In this document: piece by piece, positions 1 through 7,582 of the stretch | Layout of the letters: each line of letters begins with the position of its first letter | Numbering within the stretch: position 1 is the first letter of the stretch | Origin: Oceanisphaera litoralis | GTDB taxonomy: Bacteria; Pseudomonadota; Gammaproteobacteria; Enterobacterales; Aeromonadaceae | Direction: 5' to 3' | Assembly (NCBI RefSeq): GCF_016907015.1 | Contig: NZ_JAFBBE010000021.1 | Span: forward strand, 1,878 to 34,572 | Length of the DNA: 32,695 nucleotides | The notes under the pieces: model-generated | What the model saw: only the letters and a program-made list of their open reading frames with translations | Told to the model about the DNA's origin: nothing | Database searches by the model: none | Made by a program: the position numbers and the translations under genes

Positions 1-500
1 GGCCACCAAATGTTGTGCGCAGCTGTGCCGGGGCCAACATACAGCACGAATGTAGTAGCTGCTTCAGCTGCTAAATCCTGCGAAGCAGGATCTGGTGTAC
101 AGGTTCGCCCTGAGCCACCAAATGTTGTGCGCAGCTGTGCCGGGGCCAACATACAGCACGAATGTAGTAGCTGCTTCAGCTGCTAAATCCTGCGAAGCAG
201 GATCTGGTGCACAGAGCAACATGAAACATCGGCGCAAAGATATCGCTCTGCGATATTGCAGGATGTGGCTACGCCACATTGCGAAGCTGAAGCATCGCCT
301 ACAGCAGTGCCTACAGATGTGCCGGGGCCAACATACAGCACGAATGTAGTAGCTGCTTCAGCTGCTAAATCCTGCGAAGCAGGATCTGGTGCACAGAGCA
401 ACATGAAACATCGGCGCAAAGATATCGCTCTGCGATATTGCAGGATGTGGCTACGCCACATTGCGAAGCTGAAGCATCGCCTACAGCAGTGCCTACAGGT
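1..500. repeat. Tandem REP-like repeat block upstream of fghA
   Basis: No gene is seen here; the stretch is nested direct repeats. A unit starting TGTGCCGGGGCC occurs at 24, 136 and 318. The first step is 112 bp, and the second is a longer 182-bp unit, nearly identical over about 136-317 and 318-499. Inside each unit are short palindromes (GCTGCTTCAGCTGC, ATCCTGCGAAGCAGGAT) and the motif GCTGAAGC..CGCCTACAG, which recurs in the spacers after helD and after the NSS transporter. The array reaches position 1, so it probably continues to the left. The apparent open frames on both strands here arise from the repeat and end in it, so they are not called as genes. Confidence 0.85.
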
Positions 501-524
501 GTCTTTTTGTTTAAAGGAGCTTCC

Positions 525-1364
525 ATGCAAATTGTTCAAGAACAAAAATGCTTCGGCGGTCGTCAAATTCGCTACCAGCACGACTCCAATGTGCTGAATT
601 GCAGCATGCAGTTTTCTGTGTTTCTGCCGCCCCAGGCGGAGCAGAGTCCGGTGCCGGCCGTGTACTGGCTGTCGGGTCTGACTTGCAGCGACGAGAACTT
701 CTCCAGCAAGGCGGGCGCCCAGCGGGTGGCGGCCGAACTGGGGCTGGCGCTGATCATCCCCGATACCAGCCCCCGTGGCGAAGGCGTGAGTGATGATGAA
801 AACGCGGCTTACGACCTGGGGCTGGGGGCCGGCTTCTATGTTAACGCCACCCAGGCGCCCTGGAAGCAGCATTACCAGATGTACAACTATGTGCTGAGCG
901 AATTGCCGGCGCTGGTCGAGGCCGAACTGCCGCTGTCTGGCAAACGCGCCATCAGCGGTCATTCCATGGGCGGTCACGGCGCCCTGGTGCTGGCGCTGCG
1001 CAATCCCGAGCGGTTTGCGTCGGTGTCGGCTTTCGCTCCGATTTCCAACCCGGTCGATTGCCCCTGGGGTCACAAGGCATTGGGTGCCTATCTGGGTAAC
1101 GACCGGCATGAATGGGCCCAATACGACGCCAGCCTGTTGCTGAAAGAGCATGGCTGCACACTGCCCATGCTGGTGGATCAGGGCGAGGCCGACAACTTCC
1201 TGGCCGAGCAGCTCAAGCCCCAGGCGCTGGCTCAGGCCGCCGAGCAGGCCGGTGCGGATCTCACCCTGCGCCTGCAGCCCGGTTACGACCACAGCTATTA
1301 CTTTATCGCCAGCTTCATCGAAGACCATCTGCGTTTTCACGCCGAGCATCTGGCCAGTCACTGA
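525..1364 (+). CDS. fghA: S-formylglutathione hydrolase
   Basis: This 279-residue serine esterase hydrolyses S-formylglutathione to formate and glutathione, the second step of glutathione-dependent formaldehyde detoxification, in the cytoplasm. It has the alpha/beta-hydrolase nucleophile elbow GHSMGGHGA (Ser147), the acid-residue region DQGEADNFL (Asp223 the likely triad Asp) and the His256 context YDHSYYF. The N-terminal YWLSGLTC segment is typical of the FrmB/FghA/esterase D family, and the length is normal. The start at 525 is preceded by AAAGGAG at a good distance; the frame stays open upstream to 438, but that part is repeat sequence. The usual partner, glutathione-dependent alcohol dehydrogenase (frmA/adhC), is not visible and may lie to the left. 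Family assignment is secure. Confidence 0.95.
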   Translation: MQIVQEQKCFGGRQIRYQHDSNVLNCSMQFSVFLPPQAEQSPVPAVYWLSGLTCSDENFSSKAGAQRVAAELGLALIIPDTSPRGEGVSDDENAAYDLGLGAGFYVNATQAPWKQHYQMYNYVLSELPALVEAELPLSGKRAISGHSMGGHGALVLALRNPERFASVSAFAPISNPVDCPWGHKALGAYLGNDRHEWAQYDASLLLKEHGCTLPMLVDQGEADNFLAEQLKPQALAQAAEQAGADLTLRLQPGYDHSYYFIASFIEDHLRFHAEHLASH

Positions 1365-1370
1365 GTTTTC

Positions 1371-1391
1371 AGGCCCGGTCTGTCCGGGCCT
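1371..1391 (+). terminator. GC-rich hairpin after fghA
   Basis: AGGCCCGG and CCGGGCCT form a perfect 8-bp stem around a TCTGT loop, 7 bases after the fghA stop codon. There is no clear T-run after it, so it may be a weak or Rho-assisted terminator, or only an mRNA-end stabilising hairpin. Confidence 0.4.
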
Positions 1392-1423
1392 CAGACTTGC
1401 CTGTATTCCTCTGGATTTCTGTC

Positions 1424-1488
1424 GTCATTCTCGCGAAGGCGGGAATCCAGTGCGGCATGCCATAGATCTCCGCCTTCGCGAAGATGAC
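1424..1488. repeat. MITE/REP-like inverted repeat
   Basis: GTCATTCTCGCGAAGGCGG (1424-1442) is matched by the near-perfect reverse complement CCGCCTTCGCGAAGATGAC (1470-1488), a 19-bp pair with one or two mismatches around a 27-bp centre. The GTCATTC-CGCGAAGGCGGGAATCCAG theme is a dispersed repeat type seen in many proteobacteria. It sits in the 302-base gap between fghA and the ABC exporter. The rest of that gap, 1489-1666, shows nothing else I can name. Confidence 0.7.
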
Positions 1489-1666
1489 CGATTCAGAACA
1501 GTGGCACCATGAGTGATAACGATGACTCGAAGTCGGCCGATTATTTCATCGTCACGCTGCCAGGCTCCGTATTTACTGGCAAAGGTTCCCCCTGTCCTGA
1601 TCCACCGCAACGAATCCCTTCCACGCTTCGGCTAAGCTGAATCCATAAGTTTCATTGGACGCCGAT

Positions 1667-2629
1667 ATGCCGAAGTTTCCCCGTCTTATCCTGTTGCTCA
1701 GTTGCCTGTGGCTGACCGGCTGCGAGCCGTCGGAGGACGAGCGCTGGCTGGGTACCCTGGAGCGAGATCGCATCGAGCTGACTGCCACCACCGCCGAACT
1801 GGTACTGGAGCAACCGGTGGCCGAGGGCGAGCGGGTAACGGCAGGCACCCTGCTGCTGCGGCTGGATGATGCCCGACAACGGTTGGAAGTGGATCGTCAG
1901 CAGGCCCGGCTACGCCAGGCCGAGGCCGGGTTGGCGCTGTTGCTGGCGGGAGCGCGGGAGCAGGATATCGAAACGGTGCGGGCCGAACTGTCTCGACAGC
2001 AGGCGCGGCTGCCGGAAACGGAACGCAATCTGGAGCGTATCCGCCAGTTGGCGACCCGCGGGCTGGCCAGCCAGGCCGAGCTGGATCGGGCGTTAACCGA
2101 GCTGGCTCAGTTGCAGGCCCGTATCGAGGGCGATAGTCAACGACTGGCAAAGATCGTGGCTGGTAGCCGCGAGGAAGAGATCGAAGCGGCGCGTGCCGAG
2201 CGGGATGCCATTCAGGCCGAACTGGCGCTGGCTCGCTACCGACTCGATGAACTGACCATTCACGCCAGCCGTCCCGGCATACTGGAAACCCTGCCCTATC
2301 AGACGGGTGACAGGGTGGCACCGGGTGCAGTGGTCGCGGTGTTGCAGGCACAGGGCGCGCCTTATGCCCGCATTTATGTGCCGGCCAGTGGTCGACTGGG
2401 GCTCAAGATTGGTGATTCATTTCGGGTCTGGGTTGATGGCATAGAGGCGCAGTATGAGGGGCATTTGAGCTGGATTGCCACCGAGCCGGCCTTTACGCCT
2501 TATTACGCCCTGACCGAGGGGGAACGCAGCCGGCTGATGTACCTGGCCAGGGTGCAGTTACCGGAGGACGCAGTCAGCTTGCCCTCCGGCGTGCCCGCCC
2601 AGGCCTTGCCGGAGGAAAATCATGACTGA
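1667..2629 (+). CDS. HlyD-family periplasmic adaptor lipoprotein
   Basis: A 320-residue membrane-fusion protein that would link the inner-membrane ABC exporter encoded next to an outer-membrane channel. Residues 1-19 form a lipoprotein signal: a hydrophobic run and lipobox WLTGC with Cys19. A lipoyl/barrel-sandwich half follows (about 25-65), then a long Glu/Arg/Gln/Ala-rich coiled-coil hairpin (about 65-195), then the second lipoyl half and beta-barrel (about 200-310). ATG 1667 is chosen because the signal peptide starts there; an in-frame TTG at 1655 only adds MDAD. The gene overlaps the ATPase by 8 bases, so translation is probably coupled. It resembles YhiI/YbhG. Lipid anchoring rather than an N-terminal helix is a mild oddity. 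No TolC gene is present. Confidence 0.85.
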   Translation: MPKFPRLILLLSCLWLTGCEPSEDERWLGTLERDRIELTATTAELVLEQPVAEGERVTAGTLLLRLDDARQRLEVDRQQARLRQAEAGLALLLAGAREQDIETVRAELSRQQARLPETERNLERIRQLATRGLASQAELDRALTELAQLQARIEGDSQRLAKIVAGSREEEIEAARAERDAIQAELALARYRLDELTIHASRPGILETLPYQTGDRVAPGAVVAVLQAQGAPYARIYVPASGRLGLKIGDSFRVWVDGIEAQYEGHLSWIATEPAFTPYYALTEGERSRLMYLARVQLPEDAVSLPSGVPAQALPEENHD

Positions 2630-3563
2630 GCTGGCCATCCATACCCGCGGGATGACGCGAAAATTCGGCGATCTGGTGGCGGTGGATCAACTGGATCTGA
2701 CTATTCCCGCCGGCACCATCTTCGGCTTTCTCGGGCCCAACGGCAGCGGCAAGTCCACCTGCATTCGCATGCTCACCGGCCTCTTGCTGCCCAGCGCCGG
2801 CGAAATGACGGTACTGGGGCTGGCGATGCCCGAACAGGCCGAGGCCTTGCGCAGCCGGGTCGGCTACATGACCCAGAAGTTCTCGCTCTACGAGGATCTG
2901 TCGGTGCGCGAAAACCTGGAGTTTATCGCCCGGATCTACGGCCTGAATGCGAAAGACACCCGGGATCGTCTGCGCGAACTGCTGGGTACCTATGAGCTGG
3001 CATCTTTTGCCGGTCGTTTTGCCGGCACCCTGAGCGGGGGGCAGAAACAGCGGCTGGCGCTGGCCGCCGCCACCCTGCACAAACCGGATCTCTTGTTTCT
3101 GGACGAGCCGACCTCGGCGGTGGATCCGGAGAACCGGCGGGACTTCTGGGAGAAGCTGTTCGATCTGTGCGAGGCGGGCACCAGCATACTGGTGAGCAGC
3201 CACTATATGGACGAGGCCGAGCGCTGCCACGGCCTGGCCATTCTGGAGAACGGCATCAAGCGCGCCGACGGCTCGCCGGAACAGCTGATGAACGGCATGG
3301 GCGTGACCGTGCTGGAGGTGGCAGTCCCCAGTCTGCGCGAGCTGAAAAACCGCTTGCTGGCGCTGGATGAGGTGCGCTCCGCCGCCCAGCTGGGACTGAG
3401 ATTACGGGTACTGGTGGACGGTACCGTCGCCGATCCGGTCGGTTGGCTACGCCAGCGCCTGCCGGAGCTGGAGTCCGGCGCCGAGATTAACCGGGTGCGG
3501 CCCAACCTGGAAGACGTATTTGTCAGCTGCACCGGCACAGCCAGCGGGGGTACACAGCCATGA
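2622..3563 (+). CDS. ABC-2 exporter ATP-binding protein
   Basis: A 313-residue cytoplasmic ATPase subunit of an ABC-2 type exporter (CcmA/YbhF/RbbA-like group). It shows Walker A GPNGSGKST (residues 39-47), Q-loop region YMTQKFSLYEDLSV, signature LSGGQKQRLALA, Walker B LLFLDEPTSAVD and H-loop SSHYMDE. The C-terminal part after about residue 215 is the usual accessory domain, ending NLEDVFVSCTG. The start is preceded by GGAGG inside the end of the adaptor gene. It is a single-cassette protein, unlike the duplicated ATPases of YbhF or RbbA. The substrate is unknown: neighbours suggest a hydrophobic drug or amphiphile only by family habit, so none is claimed. Confidence 0.93.
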   Translation: MTELAIHTRGMTRKFGDLVAVDQLDLTIPAGTIFGFLGPNGSGKSTCIRMLTGLLLPSAGEMTVLGLAMPEQAEALRSRVGYMTQKFSLYEDLSVRENLEFIARIYGLNAKDTRDRLRELLGTYELASFAGRFAGTLSGGQKQRLALAAATLHKPDLLFLDEPTSAVDPENRRDFWEKLFDLCEAGTSILVSSHYMDEAERCHGLAILENGIKRADGSPEQLMNGMGVTVLEVAVPSLRELKNRLLALDEVRSAAQLGLRLRVLVDGTVADPVGWLRQRLPELESGAEINRVRPNLEDVFVSCTGTASGGTQP

Positions 3564-3579
3564 GCGACAGGAGAAAGCC

Positions 3580-4665
3580 ATGAGCAGGCTGCGGCGCATC
3601 AAGGCCATCACCCTCAAGGAGTTTCGCCAGTTGTCCCGGGACAGGCTCACCTTCGCCATGGTGGTGATGGTGCCGTTGCTCCAGCTGCTGCTGTTCGGCT
3701 ATGCCATCAACACCAAGGTGCGGGATATTCCGGTGGCGCTGGTGGATCAGGCGGCGACCGGTCAAAGCCGGGAGCTGGTGGCCCGGATGGGGGCCAGTCA
3801 GCTGGTGGTCTTTACCGAGCGCTTTACCCAGCCACACGAGGCCGAAGCCGCCATTATCGCCGGCAGGGTGCGGGCGGCGCTGATCCTGCCCTCCGATCTC
3901 GAACGACGCCGGCAGGACGGCCGTCCTCGGGGCCAGTGGCTGGTGGACGGCACCGACACCCTGATTGCCAGCGCCATACTGCAGCTGGCCAGCCTGCCGG
4001 GCGATCCAGAAATCAGCCGGCCCCAGGGCAACTTTGCGGTGACGCTGTTTTTCAATCCGGATCGGCGGGCGGCGGTGAATATCATTCCGGGCCTTATCGG
4101 GGTAATACTCACCATGACCATGGTGCTCTTTACCGCTTCGGCCATAGTGCGAGAGCGGGAGCGAGGCAATCTGGAGCTGTTGATCACCACACCGGTGACG
4201 CCGATGGAGCTGATGATCGGCAAAATCATTCCCTACATCTTCGCCGGCCTGGTGCAGCTGGTGATCATCCTGAGTCTGGGCTTCTTTATCTTCGCGGTGC
4301 CGCTCAACGGCAGCCCGCTGCAGTTGCTGCTGGCTACCCTGTTGTTTATTGCCGCCAGCCTGGTGCTGGGGCTGGTGATTTCCACCCTGGCCAAAAGCCA
4401 GCTGCAGGCCATGCAGATGACAGTATTTGTCTTGATCCCCTCGATTTTGCTGTCCGGCTTCATGTTTCCCTATGAGGGCATGCCGGTGGCGGCCCAGTGG
4501 CTGGCCGAAGGGCTGCCCGCCACCCACTATATGCGCCTGGCCAGGGGCATACTGCTGCGCGATGCCGACCTGCTGGCATTGGCGCCCGATGCCCTCTGGC
4601 TGGCCGCCTTTACCCTGCTCGGCCTGGCCCTGGCGGCCCGACGATTCAGAAAGCGACTGGATTAG
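3580..4665 (+). CDS. ABC-2 exporter permease
   Basis: A 361-residue inner-membrane permease of the ABC-2 superfamily (YhhJ/YbhS-like). After a cytoplasmic start (MSRLRRIKAITLKEFRQLSR) comes one transmembrane helix (about 22-42), a large periplasmic domain (about 45-165), then five helices from about 170 to 355. The conserved stretch IVRERERGNLELLITTPVTP lies between helices 2 and 3. ATG 3580 has AGGAG 9 bases upstream and fits the family N-terminus; the frame is open to 3520, but that adds an unrelated segment overlapping the ATPase gene. The gap to the ATPase stop is 16 bases. Only one permease is encoded, so the working unit would be a homodimer. Confidence 0.9.
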   Translation: MSRLRRIKAITLKEFRQLSRDRLTFAMVVMVPLLQLLLFGYAINTKVRDIPVALVDQAATGQSRELVARMGASQLVVFTERFTQPHEAEAAIIAGRVRAALILPSDLERRRQDGRPRGQWLVDGTDTLIASAILQLASLPGDPEISRPQGNFAVTLFFNPDRRAAVNIIPGLIGVILTMTMVLFTASAIVRERERGNLELLITTPVTPMELMIGKIIPYIFAGLVQLVIILSLGFFIFAVPLNGSPLQLLLATLLFIAASLVLGLVISTLAKSQLQAMQMTVFVLIPSILLSGFMFPYEGMPVAAQWLAEGLPATHYMRLARGILLRDADLLALAPDALWLAAFTLLGLALAARRFRKRLD

Positions 4666-4887
4666 TTGTTCGCCCGGTTCTACGTCTGCGCCATTGGCGC
4701 CAGCCGATAAAGGCGGCACCCAGCATCAGCATCATCAGCACCAGCCAGGCCCACAAGGAGTCGGCACCCGCCAGACTGGCGGCCACTGCCGGTACCACAA
4801 AGATGCCGCTGCCCAGTAACGAGGTAGCCATCATGCCGGTGCCATAGCCCAGCCCCACTCTGTGTTCAAACCCCCATGTTGTTTCAA
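4646..4887 (-). pseudogene. Remnant of YjeH-type amino-acid exporter
   Basis: The minus-strand frame read from 4858 gives GTGMMATSLLGSGIFVVPAV followed by AASLAGADSLWAWLVLMMLM, which matches the first 50 residues of the APC-family methionine/branched-chain amino-acid exporter YjeH. It then runs directly into a terminal helix and basic tail (GWRQWRRRRTGR). About 340 residues of the roughly 400-residue family are missing, consistent with an internal deletion joining the first and last helices. A likely original start (TTG AAA CAA, 4887) is in another frame, so a frameshift is also present. The tail overlaps the permease 3' end. The match is from memory of the family. Confidence 0.7.
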
Positions 4888-4925
4888 TTCCGTGTGCAAG
4901 AGTTTTGGTATATTAGCGCCAAACA

Positions 4926-5204
4926 ATGCCAATGAGGCCTGGTACCATGATGCTTGAGCGCGGCAACCCGCAGCCTCTGGTGCGCGCCTACTTCGCCCTC
5001 AACTATCAGGTGCGCCAGTGCGAACAATATGCCGAGTCACTGCGTGCAGTGCCCGAAGTGAAACTCTGTTACACCATCAGCGGAGAAACCGACATGCCGG
5101 TTTACGTCGGGGCCGCTTCCATGTAGCGGCCGGGCGCCATTCGCCATATCATCGAGCACTGTCCCCATATCAAGACGGTGCGCACGCACATGATACCGGG
5201 CTAG
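4926..5204 (+). pseudogene. Remnant of Lrp/AsnC-family regulator
   Basis: The frame from 4926 encodes VRAYFALNYQVRQCEQYAES and, further on, AVPEVKLCYTISGETDMPVYV, the ligand-binding (RAM) domain pattern of Lrp/AsnC proteins. It is cut by TAG at 5124-5126. The same frame continues with AIRHIIEHCPHIKTVRTHMI to a TAG at 5202-5204, the usual C-terminus of the family. The N-terminal helix-turn-helix half is missing. It lies head-to-head with the YjeH remnant, which suggests a former regulator/exporter pair. Whether the first half was deleted or diverged cannot be told from the window. Confidence 0.72.
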
Positions 5205-5233
5205 ATGATCAACCCTTTTTGCCGAGGCGGCAC

Positions 5234-7249
5234 ATGCAGATATTTCGGGCGCACTGGCTGGCCCCCTGGTTCAATCACCCCTTTCTGGCCACCGAACCGA
5301 CCGGTGAGGGGCTGGTGCTGCATCTCAAACGCGAACGCCATGCCCTGAGCTGGTCCGAGCTGGGCGCACCGCCGCGGTTGGCACAGGGGCGGCGGCTGTA
5401 TCGGCTGCGACTGCCCTGCACCCAGGGCGATATAGAACTGGGCTGGTTGCCGAAAACGGTGGCCGAGCCGCTGTGCGAGGCCATCACCCTGGGCTGGTTT
5501 CGGCATCATGCCGGGCGAGTGCTGCCGCTGGCCGAATCCTGCCTGGCGCTGCTGGAGCTGGGGTATCTGCGAGCATCCCGCTGGCAACAGCTGAAGCAGT
5601 GGTTGCGGCAGGAGTCGATCGACTGGCGTCTACATGTGCCGCCCGCCGCCCTGAGCGACCGGGAGCGGGCCGCCTTCGAGCTGGTGGCGACCCTGATGAC
5701 GGCAGATGAAGGCTGGCGGGAGCAATGCTGTCGGGATTACTGCGAGCAGGCGCTGGCCGAGTACGGCGCCTTGTTCGACGGGCTGGAATCCCATCCGCTG
5801 ACCGAGGCCCAGCGGCTGGCCTGCGTGGTGGACGAAGATCACAACCTGGTGCTGGCCGGGGCCGGCTGCGGTAAAACCAGCGTGATGACGGCGCGGGCGA
5901 CCTTCTTGCTGGCCTCCAACCAGGCCCGGGCAAGCGAGCTGCTGTTGCTGGCCTTCGGCAACGAGGCGGCGGCGGAAATGAGTGAGCGGCTGGCGCGTCG
6001 GCCGGAGACCGCGGCGGTCAAGACCAGCACCTTTCATGCGCTGGGGTTGATGATACTGTCGCGGGTCGCGGGCAATAGCCCGTCGCTCAGCCCATTGGCG
6101 CAACAGGAAAGCACCCGCATCACTACCTTCGCCCGCTGGCTGGAGCAAGACTGCCAGCAGGATGAAGACTACGGTGCCAGACTGCATGACTGGCTGCGGC
6201 GGCATCGTTTTCAGGTGGTGCCACAACCGGATTACCGGCGGCTGGCGCGGGAATGGGCGCCGCTGGTGGCGGCACTCAAGCTCTACGGCGAGCCGGAGCC
6301 GGAGGAACTGCCCCCGGCGCTGGCCGAACAGCTGACTCTGGTGCGCCCGCTGTTGCACCGTTACCAGCAACATCTGGCCGAGCAGGGTGACATCGACTTC
6401 GACGACATGATAGAGCAGGCCACCGAGCTGGTGCGTCGCGGGCGATTTTCGGTGCCCTGGCGGCATATTCTGGTGGACGAGTTTCAGGATATTTCCGGAC
6501 CCAGGGCCGCCCTGCTGCAGGCATTGCGCGATGCGGCTCCCGGCCTGTCGCTGTTTTGCGTGGGGGATGACTGGCAGGCCATCTATCGCTTCAGCGGCGC
6601 CGATGTGTCGCTCACCACCCGCTTTGCCGACCACTTCGGCGCCAGCCGGATCACCCGGCTCGACAAGACCTTCCGTTTCAACAATCAGATTGAAAAGGTG
6701 GCCAGCCGCTTCGTGACCCGCAACCCGGCACAATTGCCGAAGACGCTCGGCACCCACCAGCGCAGCGATTCGCCCTGCGTGCACGTGCTGCCGGTCGACA
6801 ACGACAGCCAGATGGACGTGGTAACCCGGTTGCTGGGCCAGATTGCCGCCGAGCGGGCCCATGCCTCCGTGTACCTGTTGGCCCGCTTTCGCTTCAGCCT
6901 GCCGGACGAGTCACAGCTGGCCGGCTGGCGCCGGCGCTTTCCCGGCCTCCAGCTGGAGGCCCAGACCCTGCACGGCGCCAAGGGCAAGGAGGCGGATTGC
7001 GTCATCATGCTGGGGTTGAGTCGGGGCAAGTTCGGCTTTCCGCCCGAGCAGAGCGGCTCGGCTCTGCTGGAGTTGCTGCTGCCGGAGGCCGAAGCGTTTC
7101 CCCATGCGGAAGAGCGCCGGCTGTTTTACGTGGGCCTGACCCGGGCCCGGCAGCAGGTGTTTCTGCTGGCCGACCGGCAGATTCCCTCTGTCTTCGTCAA
7201 GGAACTGCTCGAAGGCGGCTACCCGGGTGTCAGCCGTTGGCAGGGGTAG
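5234..7249 (+). CDS. helD: DNA helicase IV-like superfamily 1 helicase
   Basis: A 671-residue 3'-5' SF1A (UvrD/Rep family) helicase, close in length and layout to E. coli helicase IV (HelD), involved in DNA repair and recombination. A family-specific N-terminal domain covers about residues 1-190. Motifs in order: Walker A AGAGCGKTS (about 208-216), motif II VDEFQDIS (about 414), motif III GDDWQAIYRFSGAD (about 444), motif IV LDKTFRFN, motif V TLHGAKGKEADCV (about 578) and motif VI FYVGLTRARQQ (about 632). ATG 5234 follows GAGGCGG and begins with MQIFRAHWLAPWF; the longer open frame to 5018 runs through the Lrp remnant and is rejected. It is transcribed alone. Confidence 0.92.
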   Translation: MQIFRAHWLAPWFNHPFLATEPTGEGLVLHLKRERHALSWSELGAPPRLAQGRRLYRLRLPCTQGDIELGWLPKTVAEPLCEAITLGWFRHHAGRVLPLAESCLALLELGYLRASRWQQLKQWLRQESIDWRLHVPPAALSDRERAAFELVATLMTADEGWREQCCRDYCEQALAEYGALFDGLESHPLTEAQRLACVVDEDHNLVLAGAGCGKTSVMTARATFLLASNQARASELLLLAFGNEAAAEMSERLARRPETAAVKTSTFHALGLMILSRVAGNSPSLSPLAQQESTRITTFARWLEQDCQQDEDYGARLHDWLRRHRFQVVPQPDYRRLAREWAPLVAALKLYGEPEPEELPPALAEQLTLVRPLLHRYQQHLAEQGDIDFDDMIEQATELVRRGRFSVPWRHILVDEFQDISGPRAALLQALRDAAPGLSLFCVGDDWQAIYRFSGADVSLTTRFADHFGASRITRLDKTFRFNNQIEKVASRFVTRNPAQLPKTLGTHQRSDSPCVHVLPVDNDSQMDVVTRLLGQIAAERAHASVYLLARFRFSLPDESQLAGWRRRFPGLQLEAQTLHGAKGKEADCVIMLGLSRGKFGFPPEQSGSALLELLLPEAEAFPHAEERRLFYVGLTRARQQVFLLADRQIPSVFVKELLEGGYPGVSRWQG

Positions 7250-7264
7250 CCCCTTCGGGGTTTT
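7249..7264 (+). terminator. Short intrinsic terminator after helD
   Basis: CCCC-TTC-GGGG followed by TTTT begins immediately after the helD TAG. The stem is short and an alternative pairing with the GGGG just before the stop is possible, so strength is uncertain. Confidence 0.55.
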
Positions 7265-7452
7265 GTAGCCGGCGCTTTAGCTGCCGGAGCAGACGACGCC
7301 AAGTCTGCGGATCTGGCGTCACCTGCGGGTTTGCGCAGCTGAAGCAGCGCCTACAAAAAACCACGAAACCCTGTAGAAGCCTGCTTCAGCTGGCTGGTAG
7401 CGCGCAGCGGTACGCCAAAAAACACACCGCGCAGCTGAAGCAGCGCCTACAG
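7262..7452. repeat. Cluster of REP-like palindromes
   Basis: Four copies of a roughly 22-bp element with core GCAGCTGAAGCAGCGCCTACA lie in alternating orientation: an inverted copy at about 7264-7286 (TGTAGCCGGCGCTTTAGCTG), a direct one at 7333-7355, inverted at 7371-7394 (CTGTAGAAGCCTGCTTCAGC), and direct at 7429-7452. Pairs can fold into long cruciform or mRNA hairpins. The element resembles the TGTAGG..GCTTCAGC REP type of gammaproteobacteria. No REP-associated transposase is in the window. Together with the promoter region this fills the 333-base gap before hppD. Confidence 0.8.
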
Positions 7453-7486
7453 CCCACTCCGACATTGGCGTTGTCGTTTTTTCGCC

Positions 7487-7504
7487 TGTCATCTTTTCTT
7501 TACA
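7487..7504. promoter_or_regulatory. TyrR/PhhR-like box upstream of hppD
   Basis: TGTCAT-CTTTTC-TTTACA fits the TyrR consensus TGTAAA-N6-TTTACA with one perfect half-site and TGT conserved in the other. Its centre lies about 60 bases upstream of the transcription start expected from TATACT at 7545-7550, a usual place for an activator. Binding is inferred. Confidence 0.6.
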
Positions 7505-7544
7505 TACATCCCGCCCTATGTCCGCTCGCGCCTGCCCCCGCTCC

Positions 7545-7550
7545 TATACT
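7545..7550 (+). promoter_or_regulatory. Putative -10 element of hppD
   Basis: TATACT lies 32 bases before the hppD ATG. No good -35 hexamer stands 16-18 bases upstream (CCGCTC region), which would suit an activator-dependent promoter using the TyrR-like box. Confidence 0.45.
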
Positions 7551-7582
7551 TAACAAGGCAACATTACCGGGAGGAGGGCGTC

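Noticed and set aside
1-500. Possible CRISPR array in the tandem repeats
   Set aside because: Repeat periods are 112 and 182 bp, the units are contiguous without unique spacers, and there are no cas genes.
183-1361. A 392-codon minus-strand frame across fghA and the repeats
   Set aside because: It crosses the tandem repeats and the antisense of fghA; its composition is repeat-driven and no family is recognised.
3523-4719. A 398-codon minus-strand frame opposite the ABC permease
   Set aside because: It is an antisense shadow of high-GC codons with Gln/His/Gly-rich content. The permease is clearly the coding strand.
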